Source of the DNA: Deltaproteobacteria bacterium
GTDB lineage: Bacteria > Myxococcota_A > Polyangia > Polyangiales > Houyiibacteriaceae
Assembly (NCBI GenBank): GCA_013151775.1
Contig: JAADHO010000072.1
Coordinates: forward strand, 1-39,907
Length of the DNA: 39,907 bases
Reading direction: 5' to 3'
The notes under the pieces are model-generated. The model worked only from the letters and a program-made list of their open reading frames with translations. It was not told the DNA's origin and searched no databases. Positions 1-6,997 of the stretch are shown here, one piece after another (within the stretch, counting starts at the first letter, position 1; the number at the start of each line of letters is the position of its first letter). The translations under genes were made by a program, and so were the position numbers.

Positions 1-177
1 CAGCGGCAAGGCGCCACGCGGATCGTTCGCTGCGTCGGCGGCGGCGTGCACGGGTGCGCCGGGAGCCGCAGGCGCCGCGCGCTCCGGCACGTCCTCGCGC
101 TGGGCCCGATGGATCAGGACGGCCGCGACCACGGCCGAGGTCCACATCGCGATCAACATGATTCGGCGACGATTCAA
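1..177 (-). CDS. partial N-terminus of a membrane-anchored or exported protein, function unknown
   Basis: The reading frame on the minus strand runs off the left edge. The visible N-terminus begins with N-R-R-R-I, then about 18 hydrophobic residues (LIAMWTSAVVAAVLI), then an Ala/Pro-rich linker (ERAAPAAPGAPVHAAADAA). This looks like a single transmembrane anchor, or an uncleaved signal, followed by a flexible periplasmic stretch. The start shown is a TTG at 177 because it places three arginines before the hydrophobic segment. An ATG at 159 (M-L-I-A-M) is the alternative. Neither has a clear Shine-Dalgarno sequence. The functional domain lies outside the window, so no family can be named. Confidence 0.45.
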   Translation of the reverse strand, partial: MNRRRIMLIAMWTSAVVAAVLIHRAQREDVPERAAPAAPGAPVHAAADAANDPRGALPL

Positions 178-383
178 GGTTCAGCCGACCTAGCATTCGA
201 CCAAGGGCGCGGCCAGCCAATCCGGCGGGATCGGAGCGCGTTGACTCGGACGTTTCGTGCGCTCGCCTGGCGGCCGCCGGGCGGAATCGGCGGTTTCGCC
301 GCCAGTCGGCCACCTGGATCGGTGTAAGCACCTGAATTCATTCGATCTCGATTGACGGCACGCGTCCTGCTTTGAACCAGCCC
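178..383. other. intergenic region between divergent genes
   Basis: No convincing gene is present. The right end carries GAATTC (334-339) and then a sequence with sigma-54 spacing (355-371) directly before radC. The remainder is ordinary GC-rich DNA. Confidence 0.5.
355..371 (+). promoter_or_regulatory. possible sigma-54 (-24/-12) element before radC
   Basis: GG (357-358) and GC (369-370) are separated by exactly 10 bases, as in -24/-12 promoters. The 17 bases GGCACGCGTCCTGCTTT (357-373) recur exactly at 5468-5484. The conserved T before GG is a C here, so the match is weaker than the second copy. A transcript would begin at about 382, two bases before the radC ATG at 384, so radC mRNA from this promoter would be essentially leaderless. 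Confidence 0.4.
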
Positions 384-1079
384 ATGAACGCCGCACTGTC
401 CCGCACCGTCCCTCTCCCTGGTCCCCGGGAGCGCCTGCTCACCGTCGGTCTCGACGGCCTCTCCGATGGCGAACTCGTCGCCCTCGTGCTCGGCACGGGC
501 AGCCGTGGAGAGCCGGTCTCGAGCCTCGCGGCGCGCATCCTCCAGGAGCTCGGCGGCCTGCACGGCCTGGCCCGCGTGGGCGCCGGGGAGCTGTCGTCCT
601 GCGCAGGCATCGGGCCGTCGAAGGCCGCGCGCGTCGTCGCCTGCTTCGAGCTCGGGCGCCGAGCGGCCAGCCAACCGATGACCAAGGGCGCGCCCATGCG
701 CTCGAGTCGCGACATCGTCGCCGCCCTCACGCCATTGCTCGCCGACTCGGAGGTCGAGCGCTTCCTCGCCATCCCCGCAGACGCGCGCAACCGCCCCATC
801 GGACGCATCGAGCTGGCCAAGGGTGGACTCCACGCCTGCCCCGTCTCGCCCGCGGACGCCTTCCGAAGCCTGCTGCGTGCGGCGGCCTCGGGTGTGGTCT
901 TCATCCACAACCACCCCAGCGGAGACCCCTCACCCAGCCCGGAGGACATCGCGCTCACCGACCGCCTCGAGCGCGCCGGTGAGCTGGTCGGTGTGCGCGT
1001 GCTCGACCACGTGATCCTCGCCCGCGAGGGCTCCTTCAGCTTCGCCGACGCCGGCCTTCTGCCGGGAGGAGAGAGATGA
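384..1079 (+). CDS. radC: RadC family protein (JAB/MPN domain)
   Basis: The 231-residue protein matches RadC in length and layout. It has an N-terminal [22 protein letters not shown] block and a helix-hairpin-helix-like region at about residues 60-90 ([15 protein letters not shown]). The C-terminal JAB/MPN metalloprotease-like domain carries H175-N-H177-P-S-G, then SPSPEDI and LDHVI. RadC proteins were once tied to DNA repair, but their biochemical role is unsettled. The ATG at 384 is used; an in-frame TTG at 372 overlaps the possible sigma-54 element and is less likely. The gene stops four bases into a small following frame (ATGATG at 1076). radC is not a usual neighbour of rpmH. Confidence 0.93.
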   Translation: MNAALSRTVPLPGPRERLLTVGLDGLSDGELVALVLGTGSRGEPVSSLAARILQELGGLHGLARVGAGELSSCAGIGPSKAARVVACFELGRRAASQPMTKGAPMRSSRDIVAALTPLLADSEVERFLAIPADARNRPIGRIELAKGGLHACPVSPADAFRSLLRAAASGVVFIHNHPSGDPSPSPEDIALTDRLERAGELVGVRVLDHVILAREGSFSFADAGLLPGGER

Positions 1080-1294
1080 TGAACCCGTTCTTCCTGACCC
1101 TATTGCTGCTGAGCGGTGGCCCCGAACCGAGTCCTCCTCCCATCCTGCATGGAGTGCGAACCCTCGGCGCGCGGCTCGAGCGGCACCCGGAGCCGGCTGC
1201 CGAGCGCCCTGGCGATCCGAACGCCAGCTTGACACCCACGCGAGCGCATGCTTATTTCCCGGCCCCCGAGATTTCGTTGGAGTATTCGCAGTGA
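1076..1294 (+). CDS. doubtful 72-residue ORF between radC and rpmH
   Basis: This small frame overlaps the radC stop (ATGATGA) and the rpmH start (GTGA), as translationally coupled genes often do. It begins [15 protein letters not shown], which could be a signal peptide. The remainder is low-complexity Pro/Arg/Glu with no recognisable family. A TTGACA promoter candidate for rpmH lies inside it, which argues that the stretch may simply be leader DNA. Either reading is possible. Confidence 0.25.
   Translation: MMNPFFLTLLLLSGGPEPSPPPILHGVRTLGARLERHPEPAAERPGDPNASLTPTRAHAYFPAPEISLEYSQ
1229..1257 (+). promoter_or_regulatory. sigma-70 type promoter candidate for the rpmH operon
   Basis: A perfect -35 hexamer TTGACA (1229-1234) is followed after 17 bases by TTATTT (1252-1257), in a locally A/T-rich patch. 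This places a start site about 25-30 bases before the rpmH GTG at 1291. The -10 is a poor match to consensus. Confidence 0.45.
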
Positions 1295-1440
1295 AGCGCA
1301 CCTATCAGCCCAGCCGTCGGCGCCGTACCCGTACCCACGGATTCCGTGCCCGCCTCAAGACCCGCGGTGGCCGCAAGGTGCTCGCCAACCGCCGACGGAA
1401 GGGTCGCAAGCGTCTCGCCGTGGGCGTGTACCAGAAGTAA
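1291..1440 (+). CDS. rpmH: 50S ribosomal protein L34
   Basis: The 49-residue product is typical bacterial L34: it begins M-K-R-T-Y-Q-P-S and continues with [14 protein letters not shown]. The middle reads [19 protein letters not shown] and the protein ends GVYQK. It binds 23S rRNA in the large subunit. The start codon is GTG, overlapping the stop of the preceding small frame in GTGA. It heads the conserved block rpmH-rnpA-yidD-yidC-khpB. Confidence 0.97.
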   Translation: MKRTYQPSRRRRTRTHGFRARLKTRGGRKVLANRRRKGRKRLAVGVYQK

Positions 1441-1453
1441 GCTCGCAGCGGCG

Positions 1454-1912
1454 ATGGCCCGCGTCTCGACGGAAGTGTCCGCTCCCATGGAGTCCACCGC
1501 GTGTGAGATCTCCAGAGCCCGTTTCCGCCTGAGGCGCACCGACCGCATCCGCCGACGCTACGAATATCGCCGCATTCAAGCGGGAGGAGCTCGCGTGCAC
1601 ACGCGACATTTCCTCATCCTGATCGAGCATGGACGGGATCCTGCGCGCCGACTCGGCGTCACCGTCACCAAGAAAGTGGGCTCCGCCGTGGGTCGAAACC
1701 ACGTCAAACGCCGCGTCAAAGAGGTCTTCCGACAGCATCGTGCGCTCTTCCCGAGCGGCGCCGATGTGGTCGTGATCGCCAAGCGCGGCGCCGTGGAGCT
1801 CAGCTATGGGGACATCCTCGGGCAATTCAGCCGGGCGCGGCGCGCCATGACCAAGGCCCTCAGGCGCCACCCGGTCGCGGCGCCACAGGGTCCTGAGGGT
1901 GCGCCCGCATGA
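1454..1912 (+). CDS. rnpA: ribonuclease P protein component
   Basis: The protein subunit of RNase P helps the catalytic RNA mature tRNA 5' ends. The sequence shows the family pattern: an N-terminal basic stretch RFRLRRTDRIRRRYEYRRI, a central TRHFLILI strand, RLGVTVTKKVG, and the signature GRNHVKRRVKEVFR (the RNR motif), followed by DVVVIAKRGA. The start is uncertain. ATG 1454 lies 13 bases after rpmH without a clear ribosome site. ATG 1487 has GGAAG 11 bases upstream and gives a more usual length. The stop overlaps the yidD start (ATGATG). Confidence 0.95.
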   Translation: MARVSTEVSAPMESTACEISRARFRLRRTDRIRRRYEYRRIQAGGARVHTRHFLILIEHGRDPARRLGVTVTKKVGSAVGRNHVKRRVKEVFRQHRALFPSGADVVVIAKRGAVELSYGDILGQFSRARRAMTKALRRHPVAAPQGPEGAPA

Positions 1913-2196
1913 TGCGCCGCCTGCTGCTCCTGTTGATCCGCGTGTACTGGTGGACCCTGTCACCACTGATCGGCCAAGTCTGCCGCTTCGAGCCCTCTTG
2001 CTCTCGCTACACGGCCACCTGCATCGAGCGCTTCGGCGCCGCCCGCGGTGGTTGGCTCGGGGTCAAGCGCGTGTGTCGCTGCCATCCCTTCCACGCGGGC
2101 GGCTACGATCCACCGCCGACCTCCCTCGCGCGCTCCGCTGAAAACCCGGACGCGGATGCGGTCGCCGACATACACGAAGGACGCGCCCATGGGTGA
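1909..2196 (+). CDS. yidD: membrane protein insertion efficiency factor YidD
   Basis: The 95-residue protein shows the YidD core. It has a short hydrophobic/amphipathic N-terminus (RRLLLLLIRVYWWTLSPLIG), then C-R-F-E-P-S-C-S-R-Y-T, GWLGVKRVCRCHPFHAGGYDP, and a variable tail. YidD is a membrane-associated helper of YidC-mediated insertion. The start overlaps the rnpA stop, and the 3' end overlaps the yidC start by eight bases, so the three genes are probably translationally coupled. Confidence 0.95.
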   Translation: MMRRLLLLLIRVYWWTLSPLIGQVCRFEPSCSRYTATCIERFGAARGGWLGVKRVCRCHPFHAGGYDPPPTSLARSAENPDADAVADIHEGRAHG

Positions 2197-3964
2197 CGGC
2201 AAGGTCAACCTCCCGCGCCTCTTGATGATCGCCGCGATCGTCGCCGGTGGCTTCGCCTTGATGGACACGTTCGGCGGAGATCATCCGAGCGCAGCGGACG
2301 CCACGGCGGATGCGGGCGCTGCGGGTGCAGACGCTGGCGTGGACGCAGGTGCGGCTGCGGCCGGGTCCTCCGAGGCCAGCGCCCAAGCGACTCCGGAGCC
2401 CGCGGCCCGCCTGAGCGAACAGGTGCTCGCAGCGCGCCAAGCCAGCCAGCACACCTTCCACATTCGCACCGAGGCCATGGACGTCACGCTCACGGACCTC
2501 ACGGCCGGGGTGACGAGCGTGAAGCTGAAGCGCACGCAGTTCCAGGACGACGAGGGTCGACCCATGGAGCTGGTGTCGACGGATCAGGAGCAGTACACAC
2601 CCTTCCGGCCCACCATACGCGGCGCGCACATCCCGGCGGACGCGACCTGGCGAGGCGAACAGCTCTCGGACACCGCCGTGCGCTTCACCTGGCGAGGTGA
2701 CGGCTTCGAGGTCGCTCAGCGCGTCGAGGCGGGACGCGCCGACTACGAGCTCTGGAGCACCACGCGGGTCACGAATCTCTCGGACGGAACGCGCCCCGTG
2801 CGACTCGAGCTCTCGGCGAACCACTACGTGCGACGCAGCGACGAGTCCGGCGGCTTCATCGGTCGTCCGTCGACGGCCGCGTCCCACACGGTCTGCGCCA
2901 CGCGCGAGGACGGCGTCAAGCGCTTCGACCGCAAGAAGCTCGAGCACCCCATGGGCTTCGGGCCAGACGTAGAGCTCGTCGCCATCGAGAACACCTACTT
3001 CGCCTTCGCCATGACGCCGGACGGGGCGCCCGCGGAGCGTTGCCGCGTGCAGGGAGAGGACCGCTTCGCCGGAGGGTCGGAGGCGGACGGGACGCTCTTC
3101 GAGGCGCGCCTCATCTACCCCCGCGATGAGCTCGCGCCCCATGAGTCGAGCCTCCACCGGACGGCCCTCTACGTGGGCCCCAAGGACCTGCGATCCCTGA
3201 CCACGGCGGGCCACGGGCTGACCCGGCTGGTCGACATGGGCTGGTTCACCTTCATCGGGAAGTACCTCACGAGCCTGCTGCGCTTCATCCACAGCGGCGT
3301 GGGCAACTGGGGCATCGCGATCATCCTGCTGACGCTGCTGGTGAAGCTGGTGCTGCTGCCGCTGACCCACAAGAGCTTCCAGAGCATGGCGCGCATGCGG
3401 CTGGTGAAGCCGCAGATGGACCACATCAACGAGCTCTACGCCGACGACCGCGAGAAGAAGGGCGCGGCGATGATGGAGCTGTATCGGAAGGAGAAGATCA
3501 ACCCTCTGGGGGGTTGCCTCCCGAGCCTGCTACAGATGCCCATATGGTTCGCCCTCTACCGCTCGATCTCGACCAACATCGAGCTGTACCATGCACCCTT
3601 CACGCTGTGGTGGACCGACCTCTCCGCGCCCGACCCGATCTACGTCCTCCCGCTGATGCTGGGAGGGCTCATGTTCTTGCAACAGAAGCTCACGCCTTCG
3701 ACCATGGACGCAGCCCAGGCGAAGATGATGATGTACTTCATGCCGTTGATGATCACAGTTTTCATGCTCTTCCTACCCGCCGGACTCTGTCTCTACATGG
3801 TGACGAACTCCGCCTTGGGTATCGGGCAACAGCGCTACATCCAGCACAAGCTGGAGCAAGCGTCGCCCGCGGCGGCCGAGGCCGAGGCCAAGACCGCCGA
3901 CACGGATGAGCGTGCCCCAACCCCCAAGCGAACGAAGACGAGGAAACGCCGTGGACGAGCGTAA
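2189..3964 (+). CDS. yidC: membrane protein insertase YidC (Oxa1 family)
   Basis: The product (591 residues) inserts inner-membrane proteins alone or with SecYEG. It has an N-terminal membrane segment (residues about 8-26) and an Ala/Asp-rich linker. A large periplasmic beta domain follows (about 90-340), then the 60KD_IMP insertase core (about 350-565) with KSFQSMARMR, INPLGGCLPSLLQMPIWFALY and several hydrophobic helices. The basic tail (KRTKTRKRRGRA) fits ribosome contact. ATG 2189 is chosen because GAAGGA (2176-2181) lies seven bases upstream. Longer frames begin inside yidD. The 3' end overlaps khpB. Confidence 0.97.
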   Translation: MGDGKVNLPRLLMIAAIVAGGFALMDTFGGDHPSAADATADAGAAGADAGVDAGAAAAGSSEASAQATPEPAARLSEQVLAARQASQHTFHIRTEAMDVTLTDLTAGVTSVKLKRTQFQDDEGRPMELVSTDQEQYTPFRPTIRGAHIPADATWRGEQLSDTAVRFTWRGDGFEVAQRVEAGRADYELWSTTRVTNLSDGTRPVRLELSANHYVRRSDESGGFIGRPSTAASHTVCATREDGVKRFDRKKLEHPMGFGPDVELVAIENTYFAFAMTPDGAPAERCRVQGEDRFAGGSEADGTLFEARLIYPRDELAPHESSLHRTALYVGPKDLRSLTTAGHGLTRLVDMGWFTFIGKYLTSLLRFIHSGVGNWGIAIILLTLLVKLVLLPLTHKSFQSMARMRLVKPQMDHINELYADDREKKGAAMMELYRKEKINPLGGCLPSLLQMPIWFALYRSISTNIELYHAPFTLWWTDLSAPDPIYVLPLMLGGLMFLQQKLTPSTMDAAQAKMMMYFMPLMITVFMLFLPAGLCLYMVTNSALGIGQQRYIQHKLEQASPAAAEAEAKTADTDERAPTPKRTKTRKRRGRA

Positions 3965-4535
3965 AAACGAAGCGCGCGACGGAGCCCTTCTGCTGGACGA
4001 CGCGGACGCCAAGCGCGCGCCGACCGGACAGGATGGCCAGTCGGGTGATGGTAAGGCCGAGGAATCCGCTGGAATCCTCGAAGAAATTCTCGATCGCATG
4101 GATCTCGACGTGGACGTCGACGTGCGTGAAGACGGCGAGAAGATCGTGTTGGATCTCGACGGTCCCGACGTGGGCCGCGTGATCGGCAAGAAGGGCATGA
4201 CGCTCGACGCCCTGCAGTTCTTGCTGAACAAGATCGTCAACCGCTTCCCGGACGGCCGCCGTCACGTGGTGGTGGACTCGGGTGACTACCGCGAGCGCCA
4301 CGACAATGGGCTGATCAGCATGGCGCGCCGAGAGGCGAAGCGCGTGGTGACTGAAGGCGAGGTCGTGACCCTCGAGCCCATGAGCGCACGTGACCGGCGC
4401 GTGATTCACCTCTCCTTGGCCAAGTTCGAGGGCGTGACGACGGCCTCCCACGGCCAGGGCATGCAGCGCCGAATCCAGATCATGCCCGCGGACGGCGAGC
4501 AGCCGCGCAGCCGCGGCCGCGGTCGACGCCGCTGA
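3951..4535 (+). CDS. khpB: KH and R3H domain RNA-binding protein (Jag/SpoIIIJ-associated)
   Basis: The 194-residue protein has an acidic, low-complexity first 45 residues, then ILEEILDRMDLDVDVDV. A KH domain carries the GxxG loop in V-I-G-K-K-G-M-T-L (about residues 77-84). A C-terminal R3H domain contains R-R-V-I-H (about 149-154). Members bind RNA and often follow yidC. The GTG at 3951 is preferred over an ATG at 3906 because GAGGAA lies just upstream. It overlaps the yidC end by 14 bases. The usual N-terminal Jag_N domain is not recognisable. mnmE, the common next gene, is absent. Confidence 0.93.
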   Translation: MDERKNEARDGALLLDDADAKRAPTGQDGQSGDGKAEESAGILEEILDRMDLDVDVDVREDGEKIVLDLDGPDVGRVIGKKGMTLDALQFLLNKIVNRFPDGRRHVVVDSGDYRERHDNGLISMARREAKRVVTEGEVVTLEPMSARDRRVIHLSLAKFEGVTTASHGQGMQRRIQIMPADGEQPRSRGRGRRR

Positions 4536-4539
4536 GGAT

Positions 4540-4556
4540 CAGCGCCAGGAGCGCTG
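4540..4556 (+). terminator. hairpin after khpB, possible weak terminator
   Basis: CAGCGC and GCGCTG form a perfect 6-bp stem around the loop CAGGA, four bases after the khpB stop. No T-run follows, so intrinsic termination would be weak at best. Confidence 0.3.
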
Positions 4557-4611
4557 GCCGGGCGGAGCGTGCGCCTTCCTGTCGGGCTTGCTCGATGCCT
4601 GATCGCGAGCG

Positions 4612-4935
4612 CTATCGCCGAAGCCGTTCGTGGAGCGTGGAGTATACGTCCCGGCGTCCGTCGATGATCGCCACGACGCGGACCTCCCGCTTCACCACTC
4701 GAAACATGATCCGCCAGGGCGACTCGACGATCTCCCGGTACTGGGACACACCTTGGCGTTGCAGCTCGGGCACGATCCGGCCGATCCGTGGAGCGGACTC
4801 TAGCTTGGTCAGCGCCGCCAGAATGCGAGCCTCCACGCGAAGTGCGTCCGTCACGTTGTCGTTGACCGCGATGAAGTCGACCAACGCAGCCAAGTCGGCT
4901 TCCGCCTCGTCGGAGACTCGGACCCGGTAGCTCAC
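4612..4935 (-). CDS. ParE/RelE-superfamily toxin
   Basis: The 107-residue protein has the ParE/RelE layout. It begins Y-R-V-R-V-S-D-E-A-E-A-D-L-A and continues with helices ending SAPRIGRIVPEL. The C-terminal strands read REIVESPWRIMFRV.KREVRVVAIIDGRRD. Family members inhibit gyrase (ParE) or cut mRNA on ribosomes (RelE); the sequence alone does not decide which. The start is GTG with GGAG a few bases upstream. It lies nine bases after the antitoxin stop in the usual antitoxin-toxin order. The pair sits on the strand opposite khpB. Confidence 0.88.
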   Translation of the reverse strand: MSYRVRVSDEAEADLAALVDFIAVNDNVTDALRVEARILAALTKLESAPRIGRIVPELQRQGVSQYREIVESPWRIMFRVVKREVRVVAIIDGRRDVYSTLHERLRR

Positions 4936-4944
4936 CGCTCCAAC

Positions 4945-5211
4945 TCAGCGGGACGTCGCGCGGCGCGCCCGGCGAAGCTGCGCGAGCGTCTTCGATCTTC
5001 CCTGGTCGATCGCGCGATCCCCATCGAGGCACATCTTCAAGAGCGCGAAGGCTCGCCGCTGCTCTTCATAGCTCTCCACGTCTTGCAGCACAGCCGCCGC
5101 TTTGCCGTTCTGGGTGATGTAGATCGGGGCGCGGCTCTCACGAACACGCTGCACCAGCTCGGCCGCACGCTTCAGGCTGGAGATGGGTTCGATATGCGAC
5201 ATGGTGGACAT
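4945..5211 (-). CDS. Phd/YefM-family antitoxin
   Basis: The roughly 88-residue protein shows the Phd/YefM pattern: HIEPISSLKRAAELVQRVRESRAPIYITQNGKAAAVLQDVESYEE, followed by a helical C-terminus that would wrap the toxin. The N-terminal part of this family binds DNA and autoregulates the operon. ATG 5211 is used. ATG 5202 gives the more canonical start M-S-H-I-E-P, and a frame to 5262 is also open. A TATTAT hexamer (complement of 5210-5215) with TTGCGT upstream (complement of 5235-5240) may be the promoter. The 9-bp odd palindrome CATAATATG (5209-5217) may be an operator. Confidence 0.87.
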   Translation of the reverse strand: MSTMSHIEPISSLKRAAELVQRVRESRAPIYITQNGKAAAVLQDVESYEEQRRAFALLKMCLDGDRAIDQGRSKTLAQLRRARRATSR

Positions 5212-5386
5212 AATATGGACCCACATTTGGCCATACGCAAGGTGCGTCTCCGGCTTGGCCACGAGCGAACGAGCGGTTCATCACAGCCTGTCGCTCGCGT
5301 CCTCGGACAGCTCGCGCCAGCGCCCGTGGGGGCCTTGCGCGAGGTCGATTCGTGACCCCACAGGTGTGCGGATCCGCCCGATCTGT

Positions 5387-5437
5387 CGAATTCGCTGAAC
5401 ACAATTGAACAACTCCGAATTCGTCGAAATCAGCGAA
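5387..5437. promoter_or_regulatory. candidate activator binding sites upstream of a sigma-54 promoter
   Basis: The palindrome CGAATTCG occurs twice, at 5387-5394 and 5416-5423, 29 bases apart (nearly three helical turns). An 8-bp inverted repeat, TTCGCTGA (5391-5398) and TCAGCGAA (5430-5437), overlaps them. They lie about 30-80 bases upstream of the -24 element, where enhancer-binding proteins usually sit. The regulator is unknown. Confidence 0.4.
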
Positions 5438-5465
5438 CTGCGCGGAGAATTGCCACTTTTCAGTC

Positions 5466-5482
5466 TTGGCACGCGTCCTGCT
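5466..5482 (+). promoter_or_regulatory. sigma-54 (-24/-12) promoter
   Basis: TTGGCACG-N4-CTGCT matches the RpoN consensus TTGGCACG-N4-TTGCT at all but one position. GG (5468-5469) and GC (5480-5481) are 10 bases apart. Transcription would start near 5493, giving a leader of about 57 bases before the ATG at 5550. An RpoN promoter requires an enhancer-binding activator. Confidence 0.72.
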
Positions 5483-5549
5483 TTCTGTACCGCCCGTACG
5501 CGCGCCGCGAGGCGCCGAGATGGCGCAAGCAAGAGAGAGGTGAGTCAGG

Positions 5550-6890
5550 ATGGAAGCAACACGAGATGAACTGGGCACAGGGCGGGGACTTCACCGGGGG
5601 GCAGCCCTTGGGCTGCTGATGACCGCGTTCGTCTCGGCCTGCGGCGGGCCCAACCCGCAGGACTGGGCCCGCGTCTGCGGGCGCTACTGCGCGGGTCACC
5701 CGGTACAGGTGGAGATCGACCGCTTGGAGACCTGCGTACGTTACGCAGGCGGCGCCATGATCTGCTGGGGCGACGTCCACGGAAGCAGCCGCGATGAAGA
5801 GCCATCTCCATCACACCTGGACTCATTCGGGTTCTATTCGAGCGACCCCCACCGCGCCGCGCGTCTGGTGCCTGGAATGCTCGATGTCCGGGACATGGCT
5901 TGCAGTGCCGCCGCCTGTTGTTCGCTGCGGTCCGACGACTCCGTCTGGTGCTGGGGCTGGAAGGACGGCGTCACACCATCCGGTAGCAGGCTCTTGGCGA
6001 AGCCAGGCATCGCCGATCCGCGCGCGACCGCCGCAGTACCCGAGCCCGTGCCTGGGCTGGAGCGCGCCGAGAGGTTCATCCCGGATTCCCACGGAATGAC
6101 GGTGTTGACGCAGGAGGGTCGCGTCTACCGTATTGAGCCTGGCGCGCTGCGGGACATCACGAACGAGGCGTTGGGCACACCGACGCGGTTCACGGAAGAC
6201 TGCGAGCTGAATCATGGTCACGTCTATTGCCGGGGCTACAACGGCGTAGGCCAGCGGGGTCTCGGGCACTTGGGGAACTACCCTGGCGACACGCCGGACA
6301 GCCCGGTCGTGATCATCGACGACGCCATCGCGCTCGCGGCCAATGGGCCAAGCAAGTGTGCCGCGCGCGAGAACGGAGAGGTGTGGTGTTGGGGCCTGAG
6401 TGGGATTCTCGATCACCAGGAACCCGACTACGATCCTTATAGAGATAGGATATATTCGATCCCTCGGCGCGTTGGCGGCCTCGAGCACATTGTCGATCTA
6501 CGCGCAGGTTCGGGATACAATTGCGCACTTCGGGACGATCATCAGCTCGTCTGTTGGGGGTTCTCGCGCTTTTTCGACACTGGCCACTGCGGCGGCAGCC
6601 GCTGGGAGCCCTACGCCATACCGGGTGCCGACGACGTCCTCTCATTCAGCACTGACATCAGCGGTATCTGCATACTCCATGAGAGTGGCGAAGTGGCCTG
6701 CAACGGCGGCTTGCCCCCCGAGGTGGGGTTTCCGCAGGAGTGCGGCGGCGGGCAGCTCGTCACGATCCCCAACCTGCCCGACTTGCCCACCGACTTCGCC
6801 GACGAGCCCACCCTCGTGCCCGAAGAGCCCTTCGACTTCGACGCCTCGGGCCGCCCCCCACCCGAACCCAACATCGTGACCTTCCCATGA
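5550..6890 (+). CDS. RCC1-repeat (beta-propeller) lipoprotein
   Basis: The 446-residue protein has a long N-region, a hydrophobic stretch and the lipobox V-S-A-C31, so it should be lipidated and exported. The body carries about seven RCC1-like blades of the form C.....G.V.CWG, such as CSLRSDDSVWCWG, CAARENGEVWCWG and CALRDDHQLVCWG. Most blades have a paired cysteine that could form a disulfide. RCC1 propellers are binding scaffolds, and many myxobacterial ones are surface lipoproteins of unknown ligand. The last 50 residues are Pro/Asp/Glu-rich. A sigma-54 promoter and a GAGAGG ribosome site precede it. Confidence 0.85.
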   Translation: MEATRDELGTGRGLHRGAALGLLMTAFVSACGGPNPQDWARVCGRYCAGHPVQVEIDRLETCVRYAGGAMICWGDVHGSSRDEEPSPSHLDSFGFYSSDPHRAARLVPGMLDVRDMACSAAACCSLRSDDSVWCWGWKDGVTPSGSRLLAKPGIADPRATAAVPEPVPGLERAERFIPDSHGMTVLTQEGRVYRIEPGALRDITNEALGTPTRFTEDCELNHGHVYCRGYNGVGQRGLGHLGNYPGDTPDSPVVIIDDAIALAANGPSKCAARENGEVWCWGLSGILDHQEPDYDPYRDRIYSIPRRVGGLEHIVDLRAGSGYNCALRDDHQLVCWGFSRFFDTGHCGGSRWEPYAIPGADDVLSFSTDISGICILHESGEVACNGGLPPEVGFPQECGGGQLVTIPNLPDLPTDFADEPTLVPEEPFDFDASGRPPPEPNIVTFP

Positions 6891-6997
6891 CCGCGATACG
6901 AAAGGCCGGCCACGACACCCACCTCATGACTCGACCCACCCGGAGCCGCTCCTTCGTCCGCGCCCTCCGGCGTGGGCCTGGGCTATGATCGCCCGCC

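Larger units (their letters stand above)
5218..5549. other. regulatory intergenic region between toxin-antitoxin pair and RCC1 lipoprotein
   Basis: No gene is supported in this stretch. Its left end should contain the toxin-antitoxin promoter. Its right half is clearly more A/T-rich than its surroundings and holds paired palindromes (5387-5437), a sigma-54 promoter (5466-5482) and a purine-rich ribosome site (about 5531-5541). Confidence 0.6.

Noticed and set aside
178-1290. Replication origin near rpmH
   Set aside because: No dnaA, no cluster of DnaA boxes and no A/T-rich unwinding region were seen.
2063-3424. 453-codon minus-strand open frame opposite yidC
   Set aside because: Shadow of yidC; His/Arg/Val-rich text without homology.
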